This document shows positions 19,658 through 33,039 of a stretch of DNA of 64,000 nt, piece after piece; position 1 is the stretch's first letter, and the number at the start of each line of letters is the position of its first letter. The notes beneath the pieces are model-generated. The model was not told the origin of the DNA and did not search any database. It saw only the letters and a list, made by a program, of their open reading frames with translations. The DNA lies in contig NC_089726.1 in assembly GCF_035083965.1 (NCBI RefSeq), positions 13,521,501 through 13,585,500 of the forward strand, in the 5' to 3' direction. The stretch is from Branchiostoma lanceolatum. Taxonomy: Eukaryota; Chordata; Leptocardii; Amphioxiformes; Branchiostomatidae. Made by a program: the position numbers and the translations under genes.

Positions 19658-22600
19658 TCACTGAGAAGCAGCTTTATGATCTCTTCTCCTCCACAGGACA
19701 AATGTTGGGCCAGAGATCTTCTGGGACTTGAAACCTGCAACTCTCTTCCTCTCAGGTGTAGGGGGAGTTACGATAATAGTTGAGGGAGGAGTGATCCCGT
19801 TTGGCTCCACAATGATTGGGGTCACCGGTTTTAGCAACAATGGTTCCTCCCCATCCCATGCATTTCTGTCCTCAGTTGGTTGCGATTCTCTCAGTTTCAG
19901 CATCTTCATCCTTTCTCTTAGTCTGTGAGTGTAATGTGGAAAGATATCCCTGATCAGAAACTTTATATCAAAGCCATCAAATTGTGAAATGGACAAACAC
20001 AAACAACTGGTGATTACTCACAATAGGCAGCATGGTTTGAAATTAATGCACACTTTGAAAGGAGGCTATAAGGAGATTGCTCATTCTTACAATAGTTGTT
20101 CGGAATTTATGGGATCAAGACAAATAAGACAATAGTCAATTTTTCCTTTGGCAGTAAAATCTTATTACACATAGAATGTAGGAATTTATATCTTTGTTAG
20201 TTGCAACTTTTGTCCTACACTGTTCACTCATCAAGACACAGGTCTATGGTTGACTCATCTACCCTATTATACACCCACCTGAGTATGGGTGCACTGTGTC
20301 TGTTGATGTTGCCAGCCCTGCTAGTCTGGGGAAGTCTGGACATGGTGGGTTCAGACATCGTGGAGTTTTGGGAGGACGATGTCTTGGACACAGCAGACAT
20401 GGTTCTAGGCCGTCCTATTGGCACAAAAGGTACATGAAAACGATGAATTCTTCAAAACCTTACAGATTTTTTACTGAAGTATCTCCTTGATATCAATGGC
20501 CGATGTTATATTGTAAGTGATGCAAATGTGGTGAGACAAGAGACTCAATATTGAGTCCCTGGCAACAAGCCAATCTTTGAGAATGTCTTCTATCTGTCCC
20601 TGCCATCTATACGTGTACAAGCCAATCTTTGAGAATGCCTTCTATCTGTCCCTGCCATCTATGCGTGTACAAAGGGGTTTAGACACCGTCATGCCACACT
20701 ATCATAATATCCCACCTGAGTGAGGGTCTATACAACTGTACAACAATGGTAGACAACACAACAAAACATACCTGTTCTTCCCAACACCAGGTTGCATCCG
20801 ACAGAACTGTAGCCGGCTGGTGCCGGCCTCCGAGACAGGACCTTTGCCACCACCTCATCCATGGTGGATTTGAATGATGGGTAATCTATTGCACAGGTCT
20901 GTCCTCTCCAGGCTAGGTACCCTGAGGAAACAGGTCTTGTTAACTACTGTTGGATGGATTTGGTTAAGAAACAAAATCTAGTCATGTGCTGACAGCACAT
21001 TGGATCCTAAGCATGTTGGGACATTCAACATTTTATCTATTTCTTTTTATTTAGCCAGAGTGGCCCATTTCAATGGAAGACATTGCTTAACAGTGGGGCC
21101 CTGTGGTTACCACATGGTGGGATGGATGAATTTTCATCAACATTGTTGATTTCTGGCTTTTAATAGCAATTGTGAGAACGTATGGGAGACTGAGTAATAG
21201 CAAAATTTGTCAAAGTACTGGTATTTTTTTATGGTGGCTTTCAATGAAATCTGATCAGGTTGAATTCAAAAGTTCATAAAAAGCAATCCACAAACTTTGA
21301 AATAAGTTTAATTAAAGCATTAAAATGTTCCCACTCACCATCAGCACTGATGACAACAATAGTCGGCACCCCAGGCACACCGAACAGCTGAGGCACGTTG
21401 GATGATGTTCTCTGCAGCATGGCTCCTCTCTGGACTGGGGTGTCCCTCTCCAGCTGGACTCTGGTTGCCTGGCAACAGCAGCAATGTCTGATGGTGACAT
21501 CATTCCTCCAGCAGCGGTCCAGGATGAGGTCCTGGAGTTTGGTCATGTGATCGTGGTCGTTCACCGTGCCACAGCAGCAGGCAGTGAAGGCACACCTCAG
21601 CGTGTTCTCTCGGGCGTAGTCCACGAAGAAAGGCATGACTCTCTTGGATGCACCACACCTGGAATAAAATGGTCTATGAAAATGATGTTGCTATCTCTCA
21701 AGACACTGTGAAACTGATATTTCTATGTCTCATGGCCAGAAGCAATCCTCTAGAATTCCATTAATTCTGTTTGAGAATGGCCAATGGCTTACAAATAATG
21801 ATACATATATTGATTTTGACTTAGGAAAAAGAGAATTCGCCAAGATAAAATCACTATTGATAAGGCCTCATATATCTTGAATCTCTCACCAGCTTGTCCA
21901 GAAGAGGATGACATCAGGCCTGGGGATCTGTCTCCTGGTAACCAGCGGTGCACAACCTTCTGTCATTACATCATACACAGTACAGGCAGGGGGAGGGGTG
22001 CATCGCCCTAGCAACCACTGATTGACAGGTGGGGCAGACTGCTGCTCCTCAGGCAGGCTGTCACCATAGAAACAGCATCCCTTATCTGGCCATCTGAAAT
22101 AAGCATGCAGTAACAAATATCTTGAGAGAAATCTTACAATGTCGATGAAGGTTAGGAATCTGGGTAATGAGATACTCAATATAAATGTTACTCTACCAAC
22201 TGGATAAGTGTTTTAAATGGTCAGACATTTTAGGCATCATCTGCTGTCTTTTGTCAGTGACAGTGAATCTTACATACAACATCACAGAGCAATAAACGAA
22301 CAATGATTCATGTTAAAAAGGTGTATGGTTTTGTAATACCGACAGTTGGGATATGTTACAAGCATGCTCCCCAGTACCTGGCCAGTTGCTTGTGGATGTG
22401 ATGGAAACAGAAGACAGCAAATGGCAGGAAGTCCTCTGTGCAAACTTGCAGCGTGGACGACTGCCGCGTATCCTGGGGGTCGTGAGTCACCGTCAACAAT
22501 TGCACACTGTGGAAACGTCTCTCCAGGTCCAGCTGTGGGTCATCAGTGGGAATAGCACATGAAAGTAACTCCATCACTAACTGTCTCAGAGATGTTTGCT

Positions 22601-25600
22601 TAACTGTCTTAGATTATGCCATATCATCAAGAACATGGAATGTTTTGAACCTTGTTTTTCAATAACATATTCTGGTTCATAAGAATTTTTACGTCTATTG
22701 TACCCTACATCAACACATGGCTAATTCTAATCCTTTTTACAAGAAACACCTATTGAACTATGCAGCAACATGAATATTTGTGTATGTAGAGAAAAATGTT
22801 CTCATGAGATGTGTTTACCTGGATGTCAAGTTTGGTGACCCCCTCATGTAGTACAGAGCCATGCTTCTCCCCGTTCACCAGTACAACATATCCCCTCACT
22901 ACTGCATCTCTGGTGTCTGTCACCTCCCACTCAAGGGTCAAGTTCAACACACCTGGCAGGGACAACAACCAAGGTCGCTGTCATCACATCCACTTGGTAA
23001 ATGGTACTTAGTTTGATAATACTAACATAAAGGGATGCTGATAATAAGGGAAACATCACAGTACATAATGATCACTGTTTCAGCACCAAGGGCAGACCCA
23101 CAGTGGGAATGTTTCTACAGAAACAAATAAGAAAACTTGGTGCGCTTGACCTGTGACATGCTATCGGTGCCAAAATGTAGCACATTACCATGAAACACTT
23201 GTAAGCTAACATATCTAAGGTTGAGCACCATCTCTACCTTTGATCTAGATGCAATATTGTATGATGTAGTCAAGTGTAACATGATTGAAACGTTTTCTTT
23301 AAGTCTCAATAGTCCTGTGCAACACACCACATGTATCAAGATAGAGCACACACCTGTATATTGCGGTAGAGATTTGAAACACCTGTAAATCATCTTCTCC
23401 AACTCCTTCTTGGAAGACTCTAATCTCTCCAACTGGAAGAATAAGATAACATGCTGTGTGTGAAATGGGGGAAAACTCAGGATAATGGTGCATCTGAACA
23501 TAAACCTTATCTTTGTTTTGACAGATTGTTACCCTTCTAAGGATGAAAAGTAAGAAGATAACTATCAGTATCAGGTATTTGTCAAACTGTATGTAGTCGT
23601 GACTTGTTTTTAAGACAAAACTACCAATAACAACCCACCTCTGGCTCCTTGGCTGGTTTCTTATGACTTTGAAGACTTTGCTGACATTGCACTGATTTCT
23701 GCAGACTGAGGCAAAACAGAAAGTATAGTTTTGATCAACAAATCAGTGAGTTAGATTTTTGCATAAAAATATCAAATTCCTGTGTGTATAAACCTTCTCC
23801 CTGCTGCCTAACTCATGAGTCATATGATACTCTTCACCCATTGGTTGAATTTTGAGCAATGTTTTCTTTAATGTCAGAACTTAGGATAAGATGTCAATGG
23901 ACATTACCTGTTCTTCCTACCAACTAGTTCAAATATGATGTTTTCAATCTTCTGCCTCTCCCTCTGGCCAATCACAGACAGCCTTAGATGAGGAGGAGGT
24001 GGGACCTGTGCAGGGACCTCTCTGATTGGTTGACACCTTACAGGTTGGGGAAGGCCTTCCACCTGAAATGAGGAAGACAATGTCTAGAATTGGCATAACA
24101 TTTACTTAAAAGGTAAAAACTTATAACAGGTTTTATGCTTTCGGTTCTTCACCTTAGATCACCATTTTGTGACAAAAAATCATACATTAACAGCTATCAA
24201 CACTATACAATCTACATAGACTTATAAAGAAAACAATATGCAGCCTGAAAGTGAGTACCCCTTAGATGCACAGAAGTAAGCTTACCAGTATTTCCACATA
24301 GATGGAGTATGTTACACCAGCTTTCAGGTCAGTGAACATTGTGTGCCTGATGCTGGGGGGAAGGGGGCCTTGGACAAGTTGTTGTTTATTTTCACTTGGT
24401 GTATCCTCCTCACAGAACACCTGGGTGATAAATAGAACACCTTCATATTTCATACACATGAACATATTTTTGACACAAAAAAGTCTGTGTTTCTTTACTG
24501 TCTCAAATAAAGACAGATAATGTAAATCAAAATTATTTTCTGTGTGCCTACATTATCAGAAATTCCCCAAAGTCTGGATACCTTATGCCCAGCAATTTAT
24601 CTAATGGCTGTAGGGGCCATTAAAACTATGATTTGGCATAGTTGACTGGCTTCAAAACTTTGTTATCATAGTCCTTCACACTGTAAAGAATGCACCAAAT
24701 GCGGTTACTTGTAATGTCAGGCAGAGGTTCATTTGTCAAACCCTACCTTGAAACCAGTGACCTTGACCCCCACAGCTGTAAGTTCAGGGTCATCCCACCT
24801 GACCCCGATGGCGCGTGTTCTGTCAGCAGGTGCCCTGGTGACCTCAGGTGGCTTCACACCTGGCCAGATGGCCTTCACGGGTGCTGACCGACTGCTGTAG
24901 AACTCCCGGTCTCCCTGTTTAGAAATTGCCTATAGAATAAAAGAATAAACAATTACGATAAAAGAAGTCTACCCTTTTAAGTTAATCAATCATTAAATCA
25001 TCATTGAATAAGTCTACACAATAGTACATGTACCAGTGAATACATCAACAATATGGATGTACAAGGTATAGTTCATTTTGAAAGCAAAACAAGGATGACC
25101 TGTCCTTGGTGCTGAAATGATGTTCCATTCTTATTTGATGGCAATGTAATGTTTTTACGCTGCAAGATATTATGGCTAGAACTTCTTCCTTCAATGAATA
25201 GCAGATGTATATATAATGATATCCCATTTTTTCCTTCATTGTGTTCTTTTTTACTTTGATAAGTAATTTCAATAGATAACTGAAAGTAGGGGTTAAAAAT
25301 CAACAACAGATGCTGTTTACACAATTAGAATGGAAGGGTAGAAGGTCAAGACAATTTCTAAGCTATCCACTCAGCCCTTGTTAAATGGAAAAGACCTTAC
25401 CTGGACCTGGAAGGCATACTGCTGACACGGGTTCCCCAGTCTGTACATGTACCAGTGCTGATGGGGCTGAAACTTGGCCACGAACTCCCTGTCTATGTAC
25501 ACATCATAACCACACAGCTCCGAGGCACCGTAGGTTCTGGGCCTGCTCCATTCAACAGTGATTCCATAGAACATGCAACTCCTGGAAAAATTCAAAAGCT

Positions 25601-28600
25601 GATGTCAATTTGTACATACAACATGTTATCAATCCTAATCACAGCAGTTTGATTTGCTGTGTTTTGTATGCAAGCAATGTTTTGATTCAATCAGCCTTTC
25701 TTTTTTAATTGGCTGTTTGGATTTTTGGTAGTCCAATTGCATAGGATGTCTTTGCAACCAATAGCATACTGTGAGAGCCAAGAATGTGGATAAACTGCAA
25801 TTGCATGGAATCTGCCAATGTCATTTGGTGCATCAAATGACCTCAATAAAACCTTGATAGAACCAAAATGTCCTGTCCTTTGATCTAAGGTTGATCATGG
25901 TCACTACTACTAACATTTTGTCCCTTCACTTTGAGGAGACACAAGAAAGTGCATGGCATACACACATCATGCGCACATGGGAACACTGTAAGTCTCACCT
26001 GACTCGTACAACAGGTGCATCAGGGGGACCAACTGTCTCCACTGTCAGCTGTCTGGACTTACAAACAACTGCCTTCTCCAGCAAACCACCAACTAGCAGC
26101 ACCCTTACATAGTGCACAATACCAGGCTGGCAATGGCCAATCACAAAGCTTGTCTCCCTTGGTGGTAAAATAGTCTGTTTCACCTAAAAGAGGAAAACAC
26201 GTTTTTTTTTTAATTCTTCGGCCTTACATATACTAAGATAAAATGTGCCTTCTTTTATTGCATACATGAAACACAAAAGGCAAATATTGCCAACACAAAG
26301 TCAACAACAGAGCATTTGTTTTGAAAATGTTGTGCAAATATAATAACACCATGTGAAGTAGACAATTCATAAAGGCAGCCTGTTCAAACACCTGAACTAA
26401 TAGAGCAAGTCTTAGATTTATGGTACATGACATGCTTTTTGGCAAAAATCAGCACTGTGGGTATTGCAATTTAGGACTACATATTTACAAAGGAATTGAA
26501 CAGACTTGTATGAAAAAGACCAACGCGGTGAAACTCCTGTGATATGGAAAGTGTTTTTTTGGCCACACTGTTTGATATTTGCCTGAGTCATTGTGTAGGA
26601 GTAAGGAGGTGTGCAAACATAATGGCGATCAAACAATTATATATTCGTATGTCGACATTTAGTGACAATGAATGTTGGCATGGTTTCATTACAAAGCTAA
26701 CACTGGGTTCCTAAGCTCCAGGCAAACAATAGTTCTGTTGGCAGGGTAGGTCGGACCCTGTATAAACTCCCAGAAACCACTTAGGGGATGGAGACTGCTT
26801 CTCTTTTTTTTTTAAATCGTATTCTATTTTGGGAATGTTATTCTGATCTTGACATGTTAAGCCAAGTTTCTGATCCACTTCTTTAACCAGGCAGAAATAA
26901 AATCTCCAACTGGAGTTGAGAATAGTTTTGAACGAGAAACCAGGCACACCTGGACATGCATCTTACAAATAAAGACTCGGTTTTTTTGTGTGATGCATGT
27001 CATTATGAGGATTTGAAATTGTGAAAATCCACAAAAAGCTAACATGTAATAGTTCCTGTAAGCCCAGGTCAAAATATGTGGCCTATGCTGCTTTAGGAAC
27101 TGATTCCCTAGAACCAAGATCAAACAAAGAAATCCAGTCCCAATATAAACAGGGTCTAAGTCAATTTGTCAAGCATTCATTGTGCTTTACATCAACATAT
27201 TATTCTGACAACAGAATAATGTAGACAAGACCACACCTTTGGACAGGTAGCACTGCTCCATTGCACCTGAATGTGTCTTATACTCCCAACACCTGTAACA
27301 AAACAGATACAAACATCCAACACATAAATCCACCTTAATTGGAATTTGATAGGGTGGAAGGAGCTTAACATGTCTTCAGTGTTAGACAACACGACTATGT
27401 CTTACTTAGATGTGGAGTCAACCTAGACTTGTTGTAGATACAAGGCAAAGCCATGTTAATTAGAAATGGAAACACTGGAACATCAATCATAGTCTTCAGT
27501 TGTAAAAAATACCAATCAACATTTAAACATTTTCATAACATTGTTGCTGAAGTTTTGCAATATTACACAAAAGGATGTATTAAGCCTTGAATATATTATG
27601 TTTACATATGTTATCACATTTACATAGCTAAATCTAACCTTCACCTTAATCTTTTAATCTGCCTCCTGCTGTGGGCTCAATCACTCATCAAATTTGTATT
27701 GGTTACCGTGTAGTACAGACGTGAGGCGGTTAACAGCTTGTGTATGCACAAAGATAGATCTACTTCATAAAGTTCAATCCCTAATAAACATTTTCTGAAA
27801 TTATATGATGCATATGTCTTAACAGCATAGCGAGAGACTAGAGTCTCAATGCTTTGTTACTGTTAAGAAGGTGTTTGAGTATTTGTTGTCAAGATGTTTT
27901 GAACCCTTATCAAATGGTCCTTTCAGACCAATGTAATATTAGTTTAGTGCTTTCTCCTCAAGCACCCACCAGGGAGATCAGACAGTACATTGTACTTACT
28001 GGTCCATAGTGAGGGGTATCATGAAAAGACTAAATAATGCAGAGCATAAGTCTTATCTTTCCAAAGTGATATGACAGTGGCAGATCTATGGTTGATTTCC
28101 GGTCGATAGCTTTTCATAGTCACTGAACCGCTTGACGTATTAATTGATTCACACTACACTGCCCCCCAGAACTTGATCAGTCCAATTCTGCCAGGTGAGG
28201 TGACCTACAACGGCCTCTAAAGTGTACCGTCATGTGATATCACACCTGTATTCATCGCAAGTGTTCCAGATAATGACTGTGAGGAGAAAGTGACCTAAGC
28301 GCCATCTACCCCAGAGAGACGGGGTAATAAAATCTGTTTTTTTGTTGTTTCTGTTGACAACAGTTTATGGGGTGGACAGACACAAGTGAAATGGAAAGGG
28401 TAAGTTATAGGTCTGGTCTTTCACAGGGTTGAACAGGGACATTGACTTTCTTGACCATCACATGGTTATTCATTAAACTACAATGTTTTCCATTGAGGTT
28501 TTGCTGAATAGTTACATATCAAATTAAAGTGTTTACGTGGCTTACGTGTAGTTTCAAATCCTCAATCATGACAAAAGCATTAACACTAACAGGGTTTAAT

Positions 28601-29114
28601 ATACTGGGGATGCAAAATTTGATCCAGAGCAAGGATGCTTTTGTTGATAATTTGACAATAACATAGGATTGTGACTGAGAATATGCGGTAAGTTTCCTAC
28701 CCAGTTTCCCTGGTGTTGGCCACTGCACATGTATGGATGTGTCCGTTGCTGACACCAGCACGAGAGGGAACTCTGGCACTGCCCCCACTCGCAGCTGTTT
28801 CGCAGAACTGCCACGGGCACACTGAGGAACTGTCCTTTTCTTAGGACTAAAGAAACACAAAATCTATTTAGCATACAGCCTATAAATGACCTGTATATAT
28901 TTGTACCCAAGAATGAATCTGCAGTACATCAAGCACATGTATTGTGTTTCATATTGTAATAACAACTAAAAGTTCATTGACATCATCACAGACTGTAGGA
29001 GCCAGGTTGTTTCCATGATACTGAAATCATGTTTTATAATCACCTGATCTTTGAACCTCTGTGTTTGGGCTGGCCTTCTGTCCTGCCTGCTCCTCCTGCC
29101 CTGCCCTTCAGCAT
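19658..29114 (-). CDS. FN3-repeat/coiled-coil/thioredoxin-like protein, unrecognised family (17 exons)
   Basis: Exons: 29114-29044, 28846-28701, 27292-27237, 26183-25999, 25581-25401, 24929-24747, 24420-24286, 24062-23908, 23705-23639, 23432-23354, 22952-22819, 22532-22378, 22093-21890, 21658-21339, 20921-20772, 20414-20279, 20006-19658. All junctions keep frame, giving 901 residues. Residues ~45-145, 147-230 and 232-335 look like fibronectin type III folds (IHVQW, ITVEWSRP, IGVRWDDP). About 355-418 is charged with a short coiled coil; 420-515 may be a fourth FN3 (LTLEWEV). Residues ~550-735 read as a thioredoxin fold: VILFWTSWCGASKRVMPFF, then VPGVPTIVVISADGYLAWRG. The active site is C585-G-A-S588, so the resolving Cys is Ser, and a Cys-rich insert follows (ACCCG, HCCCC). 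The tail is Ser/Thr/Pro-rich. No signal peptide or membrane segment is seen, suggesting a cytosolic protein. I do not recognise an ortholog; the substrate is unknown. Confidence 0.75.
20565..20668. repeat. 52-bp tandem duplication
   Basis: Units 20565-20616 and 20617-20668 begin ACAAGCCAATCTTTGAGAAT and differ at about two positions. It lies in intron 15 of the FN3/thioredoxin gene and is recent. Confidence 0.9.
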
Positions 29115-29474
29115 TGTTGTCACTACTTCATCTTTTTGTCCTGAAGCAAAGTACTTACATTTTCACAATACTCAGTATTAGCATAATATCAAAGTCAGCA
29201 AGAGCAAGAGACTGACAGACAGAAGAAGTCATGATAACGTTATGGCAGAAAACACTACATAAACATGAAGGAAGTTGTTAAGGCCTCCGTACCATTACTG
29301 GTCAAGTAATGCAGCCATATTCTGATTTTTTTTCCAATGGTAAAATATAATACACACTATCTTCTGCATAATCAGTCTGTTGGTAGTCTGACATAGCCAC
29401 ATGGGAGACATTACCCCATAGTTAAAAATGCTGTAGCTAGAGCTTAGGTTAGCTAGAATAAAAAGTGTGTTTAC

Positions 29475-29486
29475 CTTGGTATCCAT
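29475..29486 (-). promoter_or_regulatory. Possible 5' leader exon end with upstream ORF
   Basis: On the minus strand ATG GAT ACC AAG is followed by a donor (GTAAAC). Spliced to the acceptor before 29140 it would continue GAC AAA AAG ATG AAG TAG, a nine-codon upstream ORF ending 8 nt before the main ATG at 29114. The pairing of these splice sites is inferred; the leader exon's upstream end is not visible. Confidence 0.3.
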
Positions 29487-32400
29487 AACTTTACAGTTGG
29501 CTCCAGACTGTCGTTCACCTGTCACCTTGTGTATCCCGGATCTGTCATTAAAATCAACAGGTGGTCAAACTGGTGCTGAGTGATAATCACCTCATCAGGT
29601 GATAATTACTGAGCTTATCAACCCCTGATAATCCTCCTGGGAACTTAGAAGTCAGTACAAGGGCACGCCTACAAACTTGTTCGACATAGCCCCTTCACAA
29701 TTCCCTAGGGGCCTCCTGTAACAAAATGAATTACAGTGTTTTGGTTACGTCCATCTACGTGAAAGGTTAGCCGTTCTTAATTAAATGACTGACCTGAATT
29801 AGATTTACGGCCCATCTACACATTTCTATACCTGCAGCACACCATTATTAACCAACTTCGAAGTTTTGCTGACTTACCATGAAGAAAACGTTAAGGGTGC
29901 TGTCTCTGAAATTGTATGTTTGCATCACAGTAACAAATGCTGGTAACGGGCTTTCTCCCCGACTGGTGCCGACAATACCTATCCATGTCAGATAAGCTAA
30001 GTAAACAGGTATAGAAAAGCCTGCATAAATTGTAGCCGGGTGGCATTCATTGTACGGTGGGGTCAGGTGAATGGCAGCGGGTGGATTAATAGCAGTGGCC
30101 ACGAAACCCAACCTCCCATCTGCATATCTCTAAACTGACGTCCAAACTTGGCTTAACCTTTGCTAGTTTTCATTGCCATAGTTACTATAGACAATAACTG
30201 TTCATTTAACTCCCAGAAGGCCGAGGTCATGGTAAACAAGCCTTCATGAGAAAATGCTGCTTTTGTGTTTGGGGGTTTGTTTTGATACGAGTAACCTCGG
30301 TGCTAGGGGCGATGTTTAGTGATATACACCACATTCCAGCCAACTGAATGGAGGGGAGGTAAAACTAATCCACCAAGCAAAGGCATTCGTCTATGACACT
30401 TTTGGAACCTGTTTACACACAAGCAAGGGCAGTCTTATCTTGTAACTCTAAGATACCAGGATTAACTACATCAAGGGAGACCGGTATTACTGTCGGTTTA
30501 CTCAGTCTTAGACAAAAGCAATCCTATCAAAATATCACTGATCCTTGCAATGAATATAAATAGTGCCACGCTTTCAAAAGGTTGTTTGCTCAAGTTATTG
30601 TTCAAATATGCAGTTATGCATAGCTGGGGATGGCTGAGAAGTTTGTTTGTCTGTCTTTAGATTTTAATAAGCTCCTTCTTCCTCAGCAAGGAATGAGCAA
30701 CACAATTTATGGCCCTTATTAGATTCTGTTAAGATAAGAAGCAAGACTGGCAACAGAAAATAAATTCTAGTCAGAACACTTGCTTCAATCAAGGAGGTTA
30801 AATATACCTCCTTGCTTCAATACATTGCCTGATAATCTAAAGTGGTCGACCAATTTTTCTTTAAAAACCAAAGAAGAGATCTCACTTATAGTAATCTTTT
30901 GATCCAGCATTTGTGGGGTGTTGGCCAAAGTGAATGGAGTCTAACCTGCAAGCTGCACATCTAATGCCAGCTGCTCCATAATATATTTTTGTGCACAAGG
31001 ACAAAAAAGGATCCGAATGCATATGAAACATTCAGCACTGACACAATCCCACACTGACAGAACAAACTGCGAACAAATCCAGAATAAACATTCTGTATAA
31101 TTACTTTCTTTTGTCACTCGCAGGCCAATGACAACATGGTGTTGTATGTTCAACATAATACTTCTCTCAAGCTCAATTATGATATCACTTCCATCTCATT
31201 ACAGGTTCAAGTTAACCACTTCAGAACCAGATCATAAAAAGCACATGCCGCTTTTAGTAAACTGCTGTAATCATGTAACATGTAAGATAAAATGGCTTGA
31301 GCAGTCTACGTTACACAAGCTCTGCTGTCTGTGAGGCTGGCGGAAGTTGGGTGGGCCACTTTCAGCATGATTTAAGCAGGCTACAGAGGGGAGAGACTGC
31401 CATGTTTTAATGACAAAATCTTCTGGGACTAATCTTCTAACGTTAAGTCTCGAACACAACTTCACCCTACGCTCACCTATTGGCACCGTCCACTTGTTTC
31501 TGTATCCTGGTTGATGTGCAGCACTAACAGAAGCAGACAAAAACTGGGAGCGTCAGGTTCCAAATCCTGGTTTTAGATAGGACATTTGATACAATGTGTG
31601 AGAGTTTTCAGCTGGATGATTAAAAAGCTCTTTTTACAATTGGGTATAAAAATGTCAAGTGCATAATATTGATTTTCCTAGAATCTTACATACATCTACT
31701 CAACATTAGAATATTCAAGGATTGATCCTTTTGTCTGAGGTTAGAAACACAGCAATTAGCTAGACAGGGTTTAGAAATAAGGCTTTTGTCATGTGAACAC
31801 TTGAGTGCTGCTGTGGTTTTAAAACACTGCAGGCATTTCCTGACACTGGAACCTCTCAATGCGTAATGCTTAGGGAAAAACTCAAAATGTACCTTCCCAC
31901 TAACCAAACGGAGTAAAAGGCTAACAACCAGCTGCAATCAAAAGTATACTCACTGGTAGTAAGCCCTGTTGCAGAGTGACAAAGCAGTGCAGAACCTCCC
32001 CGATATATCCTGCCACACCCCTGACAACAGCCTCACAACACGGCTCCAACGATGATCACAGATGACCTCAGTTCAGGATGTGGAACTCAAACTTGGAATG
32101 TTGTTTTTCTGACTTCACACCCTGCCCAGCAATACTCTCAAACTAGTCTTTACTTGTAAAGAGCTCTAATAAGAGAATCCTTGAGATCCAACCACTAATA
32201 GTGATTGGATGATTGTGCAGGACTGTGTCCCTTTCTAGACTAACTTTGCATCCAGTGGATACATGGGATCTACCTGAGCAACCAGCGCTGATGGCTGGAA
32301 TGCTCCTCAATTGATCATGTTTGACCCAGATGGTTAATGGACAGAAATGAGCTGATTATTCCTTGTGTAAACAGATGAATGTTTCAGTTATCAACTGTGT

Positions 32401-33020
32401 TTCCTGTAGGCACTGGATGTGATACTCACAAATATGAATACCCGGTAACAGTTAAGACAAACAGTCCAAACCTCCTTGGATGCTGACAGCTGGGTTCAAC
32501 TGTTCACAGGGCTCTCTAGTGAAGATGGTTGTGGGAGAACAATCCAGGTGCTAGCTTTAATGTTAAGTGTAATTCTTCCTTAGATCTACACATTTTACAA
32601 TGTTCAAGTTTACAAATACATGTATCTTTTATTCATTAGGTTAACTACCGGCTGATACCCTGTAGCTGAAATGCTACTGGCTGAGCTTCTGTTAATTATC
32701 CGGGTCGTGACGCACTAAAATATCACCTCCTGTTGATTATTCCATAAAAGTACTGACTTCATTGATAGTGTGTATTGTTACTCATATTTACTTTTTGTGA
32801 GAAAACATCTTAACTAGAACATGTTACCTATAATATATGATGATGGTTTCAGCAAGTATAGAAAAATATTTCCACTTGGACTTAGTATAGTGCTTTTGTG
32901 TTTACTGTATTAACATATCTTTATAGGATTTTCATGTGTATGCATTGATCTGTACTATCGGTATAAATTCTACTTGCACAACTGATACCAGTAGAAAAGG
33001 AAAGCACACACTAACACCAC
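29487..33020. other. Intergenic between FN3/thioredoxin gene and KMT2E
   Basis: This roughly 3.5-kb stretch should contain the promoter and perhaps leader exons of the minus-strand FN3/thioredoxin gene. I find no frame that looks coding; the longest open stretches are under 90 codons. A small palindromic insertion lies at 30782-30821. A loose palindrome (ATAATCACCTCATCAGGTGATAATT type) occurs near 29580-29610. Confidence 0.45.
30782..30821. mobile_element. Tiny palindromic insertion with flanking direct repeats (copy 2)
   Basis: A 23-bp segment (30791-30813, AAGGAGGT...ACCTCCTT with a 7-nt A/T centre) lies between exact 8-bp repeats GCTTCAAT (30782-30789 and 30814-30821). It shares the AAGGAGGTTAAA start and the CTCCTT end with the segment at 10911-10934, while the flanking repeats differ. 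Confidence 0.55.
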
Positions 33021-33033
33021 TTCCCGGGCAGAT

Positions 33034-33039
33034 TTTATT
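33034..33039 (-). promoter_or_regulatory. Poly(A) signal of KMT2E
   Basis: The minus strand reads AATAAA about 1.4 kb downstream of the KMT2E stop codon. It is the best candidate seen for the end of the transcript. Confidence 0.45.

Noticed and set aside
29848-30111. 87-codon minus-strand frame as first exon of the FN3/thioredoxin gene
   Set aside because: No donor in its frame connects to the next exon and it contains no signal-peptide-like start of convincing quality.
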